This document shows, piece after piece, positions 37,873 to 46,471 of a DNA stretch of 64,000 nucleotides (its first letter is position 1; each line of letters starts with the position of its first letter). The DNA lies in the NCBI GenBank assembly GCA_963695835.1, contig CAVOHR010000001.1:248001-312000 (forward strand), in the 5' to 3' direction. Made by a program: the position numbers and the translations under genes. Under the pieces are notes generated by a model. That model made no database searches, had not been told where the DNA came from, and was given only the letters and a program-made list of their open reading frames with translations. This stretch comes from VRUE01 sp963695835 (GTDB lineage: Bacteria > Actinomycetota > Thermoleophilia > Solirubrobacterales > 70-9).

Positions 37873-40800
37873 CGGGCCCTCCCCTGGTTGGCGCGGGCGG
37901 TTCGCCGGTGGCGGCGATGCCTGGCCTTGTGGTGCTTGCGGCGGCGGGGCTTCACGCAGCGGCCGTGACGGCGCACCCTGCCCTTACTGCACCTCGGCTT
38001 GCCTTTTCCTTCTTCGACGTTGCCGCGGCCGACGATCGTGGCGCTGCCGGGCTGTTCAAGCGGCGGGGCGGCCTGGAGGGGGCCCTGGCAGGACTCTTCG
38101 GAGCAGTGGACGGGCGCGGGCGGCGGTTCGAAGCCTCCTTCTTCCCTCGCGTCGTAGAGGTTGGAGAAGCCGTCGCGCTCGAAGCCGGTGAGGCCGGGCC
38201 GGTCGACCGTGAAGAGGATGTCGCGGCCCGCGGCACCCGTCGCCAGGACCCGCAGCGCCGCGCCGCCCGTCTGGCCGAAGTCGCCGACCCCGTCGGTGAT
38301 CAGGTGCTGGACGCCCGCTCGCCACTCGTAGAGGTCGAGGCCGTTGTTGACGTCCCGCGGCACGAGCGCCTGCGCGGTGACGAAGGCCAGCACTTCGCCG
38401 TCGGCCGAGAGGCTGAAGTCACCGCGCGTTACATCGGTCCTGCGCGCGGCGCCGACGCTGCTCGTCGTCAGGCCGCCGCGCAAGCAGGAGACGCACTCCA
38501 GGCTGCGGTCGCGGTCGTCGTAGCGGAAGAGCTCCCGGCAGGGCCCGGGCGCCCCGGTGGTGGGACTGGGGCAGGAGGCGGCCAGCCCGTCGGCGGTCAG
38601 TTCGTGGTTGCCATTTTCGGCCGTCTCGAAGACGAGCACGTTGCCGTCGCCGGAGAGCGCCGTTGTGCTGTAGTCCAGGGTATCGCCGTTGTTCGTGTCG
38701 GCGACAAAGCGGACCCGCCCGCCGGCGAGCACGTAGAGGTTGCCCTTACCCTTACCCGGGGTGGCCTGGGGGGTCAGCTTCGATTCGGATTCGAAGTAGA
38801 GGTGGGAGAAGTCGTCGGAGACCATCGCCGGCGCCGCCGCCCCGTTGGACACGTACAGGTTGGCGTCGGTGATCGCTTCGCCGGCTTCGTTTTCGACCGC
38901 GCAGGTGAGGCAGGTCGCTGAGCCGGAGAGCCCGTCGGCCGCCTCGTCCCAGCGGTATACGTCGACATGGCTGTTCGTATCCCTGCCTTCCCTGTCCAGC
39001 TTGAGGGCGCTGACGAAGTAGGCCGAGCGGCCGTCGGGGGTCGCCCGGATCATCGCGTTATGGAGGTCGGGCGGTGCGACTTCGAGGGTTTGACCGCTGC
39101 TGCGGTCGCGCTCGAGCAGCCACCAGGGGTGGAACCCTTCGCATTCGCCGTTCGGCGCAACCGCGAAGTAGACGCGCGAGGCGTCGGTCGTGGCCATGAG
39201 ATCGTAGCCGGGGTGCCACTGATGGCTGACGCCGCCACCAGGGGAGGGGCCACCGAAGCCGCCTTCGGGGTTGAGTCCGCATTCGGGTTCGTAGCCGTCG
39301 GGAAGGAGGCCGACCGTCTGCGGCGGGTCTGTGCCGATGTCCTGGAGCTTTGCTTCGCCGGGCGGCGATAGTGCTGAGGTGTTATTGACGCGCAGCACGT
39401 GGGCGGCGTCGTCACTCAGCTCCATGTCGTACGGGCACTGGGCGTAGTCGTAGCGGCCACCGAGCGCTTCCTGGTGCTGGTCTTCGTCGAGGCGGACGAG
39501 GCTGTGCCCGCAGCCGGCGATTTCGCTGCCCGTCGAGAAGATGAACTTCGTGAAGTCGGGCGTCACCGCCCCCAGCGCGTAGCTGCCGTCTTCTGCTTCG
39601 AGCTGCTCGGCGGCGGGCGGCACCAGGCCCTTGGACTCCCAGCCGTTCGGGGCCGCCTCGCTTTGGCCGGTGCGCCTTGCGAGGAAAGCGGCGCCGAAGC
39701 CGGTGTTGCCGCCCGGCGCGCCTCCCGCGACGCTCCACACGGCCCTTTCCCCGTCCGCTCTCATCGGCGGGGTTCCCGTCGCCAGGAACGCATCGACGTT
39801 CTGGTTGCCCTTGTCGGGCTTGTTGACCAGCTCGAACCCGCGACAGTCGGGCAGGTAGGCGAAGCCCCGGTTGACGCGGACTTCTTCGTTGGGGCAGGAG
39901 CCGGGCGAGGGGTCGACTGCTTCGATTTCGGCGCTGGTGCGGGTGGTGAAGGTCTTCACCTCGCCCACGACGACCGCCGTCACGCCGGGTTCGCCTTCGG
40001 GATCTGGTTCCGCGGCATTTTCGGCGACGAAGCGGTAGCTGTAGGTCGTGGCGGGGGAGAGTTCGGTCAGCTCCTCGGCGAGGAGGACCGGCTGTCTCGC
40101 TTCGCTTGTGTTGTGCTGGTCGGGGAGGGGGATCCAGGTTTCGCCGCCGTCTTCCCTGTACTCGAAGCGGTAGGTCAGCGTTTCGCCCTCGGGGTTGGCG
40201 TAGCCGTTGAGGCGGGCGGTGGTGTCGGTGCGGGGGGCGGCGAAGGCGGTCACGACCTGGTCGGGGGGAATCGGCAGGGTGGTGAATTCGACCGGAGGTT
40301 CCGGCGATTCGGGCTTGATGGTTTTGCCGGCGCTGTTTTCGGCCCGGATCCGCACGCAGTAGCGTTCGCTCGGCAGCAGGCCTTTCAGGTCGTATGAGAC
40401 GGGGATCGGGGAAATGGCGCGGTGCTCGATCGAGCCCAGCGCCTCGTCCGAGAAGGCCCCTTCGCAGTTGCGCTGCACCTGGACGCGCCAGTCGGCGGTG
40501 TCGCCCTCGGGGTTGACCGTGCCCGAAACGCAGGCGCTTTCGGCGGTGATCCCCGTCGCGCAGGGGGATGTCGGCTCTTCTTCCACCGGGTCGATCGTGA
40601 CGGCCGGCGGTTCCGTCGCTTTCAGCGTTTTGAACGTGTCGGCGGCGGAGACGGAGCGCAGGCCGTCTGCGTCGTTGACGGTGACGAGGCGCACTTCGTA
40701 GCTGGTGTCGCCGCGCAGCGTGTCGAGGTCGAAGGAGACCGCGGTGGGGCCGGCGCCGCCGGCGAGGGCCTGGGAGGGCGAGGAGCCGGCGAAGCGGGGC

Positions 40801-42005
40801 GGGGCGGTCGGGTCGGCGGCCGCGGCCCAGGAGGTGTCGGGGCGCCTCCACTCGAAGTGGTAGTGGCTGTCGACGCCGTTGGGTTCGACCGTGCCCGAGA
40901 AGTGCGCGGTGGCGACGCCGACGCCCGAGGGCGCACCGGCCGTGACGTCGGGGACGGCGCCGCTCGTGGGCGGGCCGAAGACGGCGACGACGGGGACCGG
41001 GTCGGTGCCAGATCCAGGGGCGGCCTGCAGGACGTAGACGCGGTCGAGGGCGGGGTCGTAGGCGATGCTCGCGAAGCCGAAGCTGGCGTCGACGTATTCG
41101 CCGCCGTAGGTGCCAAGCAGGCCGCCGGCTGGGCTGTATTCCTGGAAGTCGCCGCTGGAGAGGGTGAAGACGTGGGCGGCCGTGGCCGGGGTCGGCAGGG
41201 TGGTCGACTGGTTGGCGTAGACGTCGGTGGCGCTGGGGTCGAGGGTCGAGTCGAACGAGCCGCCGACGTACTTCTGGATTCCGCCGCCGTAACGGACGTA
41301 GAGGTTGCCGGCGGAGTCGAAGTCGAACTTGCACGAGGTGTCGGCGCTGAGCAGCGGGATAGAGTCGAGGGGTGTCGGGGACGGTGGGGAGCCGGTGTTG
41401 TCGTATTTCCAGACGTCCTGGCTGAAGATGACTTCGCCGAGCCACGGGTAGCCGCTCGGATCGACCGCGGCGTCACAGGGTGCGAAGAACAGGGCGGAGA
41501 TGGGGGACGGGATGAGAGTCCATTCATGGGAGCCATCCGCGGCGAATGCGTACAGCGCCCCCGAGTTACTCTGGCTGACGTAGAGGCGACCCTTGTAGGG
41601 CCCGCCGGAGTTGTCGACGGCGAGCCCGAGGGTGAAGCCGAAGCCGGAGCCCGGCCCGAAGATCGAGGAGGTGTCGGCGGCGGCGAAGTCGGCGGGCGTG
41701 CCGTCGGGGTGGAACTTGGATACAAACCCGGGGCGGGGAGATCCTGGGGCTCTGCCGTTTGAGACGTAGACAGCGCCGCTCTGGTTGTCGACTGCGATCG
41801 TGTCGGGGTTCCAGAGCGGTCCCGCCGTGCTGCCGCTGCCGTCGAAGCTGAAGAGCAGCGGCCGGTCGGTGATCGTCGCCGCCGAGGCGGGCGCCGCGAG
41901 GCAGAGCGCGGCGGCGAGGGCGATCAGGCAGGCGGCAACGAGGGCTCCGCCGACGCCCGACGGCCACCCTCCACTCCGGGCTGGCGCTCCCACATGATCT
42001 CGCAT
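37869..42005 (-). CDS. Large secreted propeller/fibronectin protein, first gene of the surface pair (copy 2)
   Basis: About 1378 residues from ATG 42005 (preceded by GGAGAG; an upstream in-frame ATG exists at 42059). The signal peptide ends LAAPASA. An NHL-like propeller (LGLAVDNSGGPYKGRLYVSQ) is followed by three fibronectin-like domains (ATAHFSGTVEPNGVDSHYHF; ACVSGTVNPEGDTADWRVQV; TARLNGYANPEGETLTYRFE). A TolB/WD40-like propeller is introduced by YLPDCRGFELV and contains HVLRVNNTS and VFETAENG strands. A basic tail of about 45 residues (GRVRRHGRCVKPRRRKHHK) ends the protein. The order of parts equals that of 16171-19752, and both overlap a second family member. Confidence 0.75.
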   Translation of the reverse strand: MRDHVGAPARSGGWPSGVGGALVAACLIALAAALCLAAPASAATITDRPLLFSFDGSGSTAGPLWNPDTIAVDNQSGAVYVSNGRAPGSPRPGFVSKFHPDGTPADFAAADTSSIFGPGSGFGFTLGLAVDNSGGPYKGRLYVSQSNSGALYAFAADGSHEWTLIPSPISALFFAPCDAAVDPSGYPWLGEVIFSQDVWKYDNTGSPPSPTPLDSIPLLSADTSCKFDFDSAGNLYVRYGGGIQKYVGGSFDSTLDPSATDVYANQSTTLPTPATAAHVFTLSSGDFQEYSPAGGLLGTYGGEYVDASFGFASIAYDPALDRVYVLQAAPGSGTDPVPVVAVFGPPTSGAVPDVTAGAPSGVGVATAHFSGTVEPNGVDSHYHFEWRRPDTSWAAAADPTAPPRFAGSSPSQALAGGAGPTAVSFDLDTLRGDTSYEVRLVTVNDADGLRSVSAADTFKTLKATEPPAVTIDPVEEEPTSPCATGITAESACVSGTVNPEGDTADWRVQVQRNCEGAFSDEALGSIEHRAISPIPVSYDLKGLLPSERYCVRIRAENSAGKTIKPESPEPPVEFTTLPIPPDQVVTAFAAPRTDTTARLNGYANPEGETLTYRFEYREDGGETWIPLPDQHNTSEARQPVLLAEELTELSPATTYSYRFVAENAAEPDPEGEPGVTAVVVGEVKTFTTRTSAEIEAVDPSPGSCPNEEVRVNRGFAYLPDCRGFELVNKPDKGNQNVDAFLATGTPPMRADGERAVWSVAGGAPGGNTGFGAAFLARRTGQSEAAPNGWESKGLVPPAAEQLEAEDGSYALGAVTPDFTKFIFSTGSEIAGCGHSLVRLDEDQHQEALGGRYDYAQCPYDMELSDDAAHVLRVNNTSALSPPGEAKLQDIGTDPPQTVGLLPDGYEPECGLNPEGGFGGPSPGGGVSHQWHPGYDLMATTDASRVYFAVAPNGECEGFHPWWLLERDRSSGQTLEVAPPDLHNAMIRATPDGRSAYFVSALKLDREGRDTNSHVDVYRWDEAADGLSGSATCLTCAVENEAGEAITDANLYVSNGAAAPAMVSDDFSHLYFESESKLTPQATPGKGKGNLYVLAGGRVRFVADTNNGDTLDYSTTALSGDGNVLVFETAENGNHELTADGLAASCPSPTTGAPGPCRELFRYDDRDRSLECVSCLRGGLTTSSVGAARRTDVTRGDFSLSADGEVLAFVTAQALVPRDVNNGLDLYEWRAGVQHLITDGVGDFGQTGGAALRVLATGAAGRDILFTVDRPGLTGFERDGFSNLYDAREEGGFEPPPAPVHCSEESCQGPLQAAPPLEQPGSATIVGRGNVEEGKGKPRCSKGRVRRHGRCVKPRRRKHHKARHRRHRRTARANQGRAR

Positions 42006-42081
42006 CTCAGGTCGCTCTCCGCTTTTCCATGATGTGCCCTGTCGTGGGAACGGCGTCATCCCGGACCGCCTCGTGGCGTTG

Positions 42082-42120
42082 AGCGCACCGCCCGGGCGAA
42101 ACCTGCCCGGGCGGTGCGCT
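42082..42120 (-). terminator. Hairpin terminator of the collagen-like gene
   Basis: A perfect 16-bp stem AGCGCACCGCCCGGGC with a 7-nt loop (GAAACCT), 17 bp behind the stop of the 42137-42931 gene on the minus strand. Confidence 0.75.
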
Positions 42121-42136
42121 TCCGGTGAGGCTGCTC

Positions 42137-42931
42137 CTATTCGGGGGCCCTCACCGCCCAGGTGCCGCCGGCCGCCACAGCCATTACTTCTTCGACCCCG
42201 GAGCAGAAGCCAATCAGGATCCCGCCAGCGGTGCTGATCCCCAGCACTGCCGGATTACTCCCTTCCGGCTTGGTCGCCACGAACGGCAGGGTTCCGCCGC
42301 TCACATGTTCACCCTTGGTCGTGTATACGCAGAGGTAGCCGGGGTCGGCCGCGGGTTCGCTCGCCGTGCCGGGGCAGTGGGTCACCGGACCTTCTCCCGT
42401 CTTGAGGACGAGGAGGTGCGGCGTGTAGGGGTAGTTTTCTTCCCATTCTCCGACCACTGCGGCGGCTTCTTCGGAGAGCGGGATCGTGAAGGAGATCGGC
42501 GCGACCACGAGCGCGCTGACTTTGTATCCCCCGCTCACGGCCCAGGTGCCGGTCTCGGTCGCGCCTTTGGGCAGGGTGCCGCCGGCTGTCCAGGGGGAAC
42601 CTGTGGGGCCTGTCGGGCCCGCGGGGCCTGCAGAGCCGGTCGGACCTGCGGGGCCGGTCGGACCTGCGGGGCCGTTGGCGCCGGGGGCGCCTTTTTCACC
42701 GGGGGCGCCATTGGCGCCGTTCGTGCCGTTGGCGCCGGGCGCACCGGGTTTGCCGGCGTATTTCTTGGCGATTTTGGTGACTTCCTTCTTCTGCTTGGAA
42801 GTGAGGCCGCCCGCGGCGAAGGCGGCGCCGGTGAGGGCGAGAATCAGGGCGACGATCGCCAGCGCGAAGCCGGCGGTGCCGAGTCGTTGGTGCAGCGCCC
42901 CAAGGCGGCTGCGCAGCTTGGTGAACGTCAT
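42137..42931 (-). CDS. Collagen-like repeat surface protein
   Basis: A 264-aa protein. The N-terminal hydrophobic helix (TAGFALAIVALILALTGAAF) may be an uncleaved anchor or signal. Residues about 60-115 are uninterrupted Gly-X-Y triplets (GKPGAPGANGTNGANGAPGE and so on), rich in Pro, Ala, Thr and Asn. The C-terminal domain (GSPWTAGGTLPKGATETGTW ... GGTWAVRA) is beta-rich with two cysteines. Bacterial collagen-like segments form trimeric stalks, so a surface stalk with a globular head is plausible. GAAGGAG lies before the ATG. Similar GxY proteins are common in Thermoleophilia. Confidence 0.8.
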   Translation of the reverse strand: MTFTKLRSRLGALHQRLGTAGFALAIVALILALTGAAFAAGGLTSKQKKEVTKIAKKYAGKPGAPGANGTNGANGAPGEKGAPGANGPAGPTGPAGPTGSAGPAGPTGPTGSPWTAGGTLPKGATETGTWAVSGGYKVSALVVAPISFTIPLSEEAAAVVGEWEENYPYTPHLLVLKTGEGPVTHCPGTASEPAADPGYLCVYTTKGEHVSGGTLPFVATKPEGSNPAVLGISTAGGILIGFCSGVEEVMAVAAGGTWAVRAPE

Positions 42932-43093
42932 CGGTTCTTCTCCTTCTCTGCCGGTTTCTCTCCGCGGCTCGCTCCCGCGAGCCCTATGGCTTTGTCCGGC
43001 CTGTATGTGTGTCCCCTGCGCCCGCCTCCTGGCCTGCGGGCCCTTCTGCGCTGCTCACTCAATCCTCCAATCGCGCCCCCCTGGTCGCGACCG

Positions 43094-43126
43094 CTGCCGC
43101 GGGGGGAGCTGGTCCCCCCGCGGCAG
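43094..43126 (-). terminator. Hairpin terminator of the 43175-45976 gene
   Basis: A perfect 14-bp stem CTGCCGCGGGGGGA with a 5-nt loop, 48 bp behind the stop; same sequence type as 19931-19968 and 22710-22742. Confidence 0.7.
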
Positions 43127-43174
43127 TCGAGGTCGGGTTTGTTCTCTCGGGTTGTCTTGGTCTCTATGCCTCGC

Positions 43175-45976
43175 TCATTCGTCGAACTTGGCCGTGACCG
43201 ACTTGGTCCCGCTCATCGTCACTTCGCAGGGGCTGGCCGAGCAGTCCCCGCCCCAGGCGGTGAGTTCGGAGCCCAGCGCCGGGGTGGCGGTGAGGGTGAC
43301 GAGCGCCGCGGGCTTTGGCTTGGGCAGGGTCACGGCTCCGGCGAAGGAGGCCGTGGTCGAGGTGCAGGCCGCTTCGCAGGTGATCCCGCCCGGCTTGCTC
43401 TTGACCGTGCCCTGCCCCGTGCCGGGCGCCTTTGAGAGCGTCAGGGTCTGGGGGTTGGCGATCACCTTGGCGGCGCCTGAGAATCCCGCCGTGACCGCTT
43501 TGGCGGCGCTCATCGTCAGCGTGCAGGTGGTGCCGATGCCTGAGCTTGCGCAGTCCCCGCCCCAGCCGCTGAAGGTGGCGCCGGTTGCGGGGACCTCGGT
43601 CAGGGTGACCAGGGTGTTCTTGTAGTAGGCCGCTGCGGCGGCGCTGCAGGTCGCCCCGCAGTTGATCCCGGCCGGCTTGGCCTTGATCGTGCCGGCGCCC
43701 GTCGTGATCGACTTGGTCACGGCGAGGGTCTGTTTGGGGAGCGCGGTGACGTCGAACTTCGCCGTCACCGACTTGGTCCCGCTCATCGTCACTTCGCAGG
43801 GGCTGGCCGAGCAGTCCCCGCCCCAGGCGGTGAGTTCGGAGCCGGCCACTCCGGTGGCGGTGAGGGTGACGAGCGCCGCGGGCTTTGGCTTGGGCAGGGT
43901 CACGGCTCCGGCGAAGGAGGCCGTGGTCGAGGTGCAGGCCGCTTCGCAGGTGATCCCGCCCGGCTTGCTCTTGACCGTGCCCTGCCCCGTGCCGGGCGCC
44001 TTTGAGAGCGTCAGGGTCTGGGGGTTGGCGATCACCTTGGCGGCGCCTGAGAATCCCGCCGTGACCGCTTTGGCGGCGCTCATCGTCAGCGTGCAGGTGG
44101 TGCCGATGCCTGAGCTTGCGCAGTCCCCGCCCCAGCCGCTGAAGGTGGCGCCGGTTGCGGGGACCTCGGTCAGGGTGACCAGGGTGTTCTTGTAGTAGGC
44201 CGCTGCGGCGGCGCTGCAGGTCGCCCCGCAGTTGATCCCGGCCGGCTTGGCCTTGATCGTGCCGGCGCCCGTCGTGATCGACTTGGTCACGGCGAGGGTC
44301 TGTTTGGCGTGGGCGAAGACGGCGTTGACCGATTTGGCGGCGCTCATCGTCACTGTGCAGGCGCCGGTGCCGGTGCAGGCGCCGGTCCATTCCTTGAAGG
44401 CGGAGCCGGCGCTGGCGCTATGGCTCAGGGTGACGACTTCGCCTTCTTCGTATTCCTCTTCGCAGTCGCCGCCGCAGGTGATCCCGGGCGGGGAGCTGGT
44501 CACTTCGCCCGTGCCGGTACCGGACTTGGTGGCGGAGAGCTTGAATTTGGGTTTGGCGGTGACGTTGAAGGTGGCGGTCAGTTCGACGTCGCCTTCGGAG
44601 CCGCTGACGGCACATGTCGTTGCCGTGCCTGTGCATGCGCCGACGTTGCCCTTGATCGTCGTCCAGCCAGCGAATTCCGAGCCTGCGGTCGTGTGTACTT
44701 TCAGGCCGATCAGTTCAGATCCAGGACTAATCGACTCTTCGATCAGAGCGGTCTTGCAGGTGCCTGAACCCGGCGCAGGGCTGTGGCACTGGATCGGCGG
44801 GATGCCTTCGTAGTAGCCGCCACTGAGGGGTGTGCTGCTCACTTCGCCACTGCCTGTACCGGCGATGATGAGCTTGACCGTGTACGGGGCTTCGTAGACT
44901 TCGATTTTCGTGTTTCCCGAGCGAGTGACGTAGAGTTTGCCCGTTGCTCCGTTCACGGCGGCTCCGAAAGGTTCACTGCCGGGCGCGATGCTGGAGAACT
45001 TGACGGCGCTCGAGCCGGAGGCGTCGTACTCACTGACTGCTGTGCCAAAGAGCTTGGCGGCGAAGACGTGGCCGCTGCCCGGGTCTACGCTAACCCCGAT
45101 GTGTTCACCGCTCTCGACTGTGGACTTGACTTCGCCGGTCGAGCTGTTGAGTTTGTGCAGTTCTCCGCTGTACGAGGCGGCGAAGAGGTAGCCGGCGGTG
45201 GGACCGGCGCCGGCGGCGAGCTTGCACGGTTCGGAGACGGTGGTGAAGTTGGCCGTGTTGTCTTCGTTGTCGGCAAGGTTGGTCGGCGAGTGGACCGAGG
45301 GGACGAACTTGTGGATTTCGCCGTTTTCGGGGTCACCGACATAGACCGCGCCGCTGGAGTCGACCGCGACTCCGCATACGTAGGTGGAGAAATTGGTGGC
45401 GCCCGCCGCGGTGAGGCGGCCTTTGTATTCGCCGTTGGAGTTGAAGATGTCGACCTCCTTGCCGAGGCCGCCGTAGGTGGCGTAGATGTTGCCGTTCGTG
45501 GCGGTGCCGGAGTTGTCGACGGCGATCTCGAATTCGTTCGGAGTGGCGCCTCCGAGTTCGTAAAGAACTCCTCCCTTTGGCGTTGCGTCGGCATAGCCGG
45601 CTTTGCCGTCGATCACGTTGGCGTTGGGCTTTCCTTGTTCTTCGAGCTTGGAGAAGGGGGCCGGTTCGCCATTTGGCTTCCAGCGACTGATCGTCGGAGG
45701 TGTTGCAAGACCTTCACCCGAGTCGATGACCAGCAGATCGCCGGTGGACTGGTCGACGACCATCTGCTCGGCCTGTTTGAACGTCGGTTCGCTGCCGAGA
45801 CTATGCCCGAGGTTTTCCTTGAAATGGTGCACGGCGTGGCCGGGGTCGGCCGCGCTCGCCAGTGCCGGGGTGAGCAGCAGGGCGAGGGCGGTGGTGAGGG
45901 CGAGCACCAAGAGATGGCGCCCCTTGCCCGAGCCCGGACTCCCTCCCGTCGAGGATGGCTTTGCGGTGGTTCTCAC
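43175..45976 (-). CDS. Secreted protein: NHL-like propeller joined to InlB-type repeats
   Basis: A 933-aa protein with a GTG start behind AAGGGAG. The signal peptide ends TPALASA. An NHL-like propeller occupies about 45-390 (EFEIAVDNSGTATNGNIYAT, CGVAVDSSGAVYVGDPENGE). About six InlB-type repeats follow (TFSGWGGDCASSGIGTTC, ELTAWGGDCSASPCEVTM, ending SVTAKFDE). The last four repeats are two copies of a 190-residue double repeat. The layout matches 20017-22524. It starts the surface block that continues to the collagen-like gene and the second surface pair. Confidence 0.8.
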   Translation of the reverse strand: MRTTAKPSSTGGSPGSGKGRHLLVLALTTALALLLTPALASAADPGHAVHHFKENLGHSLGSEPTFKQAEQMVVDQSTGDLLVIDSGEGLATPPTISRWKPNGEPAPFSKLEEQGKPNANVIDGKAGYADATPKGGVLYELGGATPNEFEIAVDNSGTATNGNIYATYGGLGKEVDIFNSNGEYKGRLTAAGATNFSTYVCGVAVDSSGAVYVGDPENGEIHKFVPSVHSPTNLADNEDNTANFTTVSEPCKLAAGAGPTAGYLFAASYSGELHKLNSSTGEVKSTVESGEHIGVSVDPGSGHVFAAKLFGTAVSEYDASGSSAVKFSSIAPGSEPFGAAVNGATGKLYVTRSGNTKIEVYEAPYTVKLIIAGTGSGEVSSTPLSGGYYEGIPPIQCHSPAPGSGTCKTALIEESISPGSELIGLKVHTTAGSEFAGWTTIKGNVGACTGTATTCAVSGSEGDVELTATFNVTAKPKFKLSATKSGTGTGEVTSSPPGITCGGDCEEEYEEGEVVTLSHSASAGSAFKEWTGACTGTGACTVTMSAAKSVNAVFAHAKQTLAVTKSITTGAGTIKAKPAGINCGATCSAAAAAYYKNTLVTLTEVPATGATFSGWGGDCASSGIGTTCTLTMSAAKAVTAGFSGAAKVIANPQTLTLSKAPGTGQGTVKSKPGGITCEAACTSTTASFAGAVTLPKPKPAALVTLTATGVAGSELTAWGGDCSASPCEVTMSGTKSVTAKFDVTALPKQTLAVTKSITTGAGTIKAKPAGINCGATCSAAAAAYYKNTLVTLTEVPATGATFSGWGGDCASSGIGTTCTLTMSAAKAVTAGFSGAAKVIANPQTLTLSKAPGTGQGTVKSKPGGITCEAACTSTTASFAGAVTLPKPKPAALVTLTATPALGSELTAWGGDCSASPCEVTMSGTKSVTAKFDE
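43181..44320 (-). repeat. Two near-identical 570-bp tandem units
   Basis: The period is 570 bp. The units differ in a few bases (for example an ALG/VAG codon pair near 43275 and 43845). Each unit holds two InlB-type repeats. Confidence 0.85.
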
Positions 45977-46126
45977 GTGGTCTCTCCCTTGTCCCTTGAG
46001 CCCCTGCCGGCCGCTTCCCTGCGGCCCTTGGCGACTCGGTTTCCCTTTGGGTCCTGCCCATCCTTTGGGGCTACTGCCCGTTCGGGTGGGCTACTGCTGA
46101 ACAGCTCCGTACATGGAACTGGCTGG

Positions 46127-46156
46127 ATCATAGACAGCTACGGACCAAGGGGTCAA
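46127..46156 (-). promoter_or_regulatory. Sigma70-type promoter of the 43175-45976 gene
   Basis: On the minus strand TTGACC (46151-46156), an 18-bp spacer and TATGAT (46127-46132). The expected leader is about 143 nt and matches in part the leader at 24478-24590. Confidence 0.65.
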
Positions 46157-46159
46157 GAA

Positions 46160-46456
46160 AAAGATCGTGTTTACGGGGCGGCGAAGCAAGTGGTGTTCTG
46201 GCCTCAAATGGCTCTGCAAAAGGGAATGAGGCTGGGTACCGGCGTGTAATCCAAGGATCGCGAATCGTGCTGAGACGATGGCTGGGTTCCTGGACTGGGG
46301 CGTCAAGCGGACGGAGGGGGAACTGCCTGGAGGGGTCTCCAGGCGGAGCCGCTGGGCGAATCGGTGGGCAACGAGTCGCTCGACATCGTCGCAGGCTGGC
46401 GACGCAGATACTGGCGGTGGCGGTTGGGGAGGGCGTCGAACGCCTCGGCGATGATT
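46160..46456. other. Intergenic region without a recognisable gene
   Basis: It lies between the surface-gene promoter and the cyclophilin gene. A long minus-strand frame crosses it but has Arg/Pro-rich, non-protein-like content and overlaps the cyclophilin gene. I see no RNA gene or repeat. Confidence 0.4.
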
Positions 46457-46462
46457 TAGCCT
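46457..46462 (+). promoter_or_regulatory. -10 box of the second cyclophilin gene
   Basis: TAGCCT ends 9 nt before the ATG at 46472; no Shine-Dalgarno. Confidence 0.35.
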
Positions 46463-46471
46463 TCGCCGACG

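Noticed and set aside
35254..37968. Plus-strand 904-aa open frame
   Set aside because: Antisense to the 34480-37872 and 37869-42005 genes, Gly/Asp/Val-rich, no start signals; a GC-driven shadow frame.
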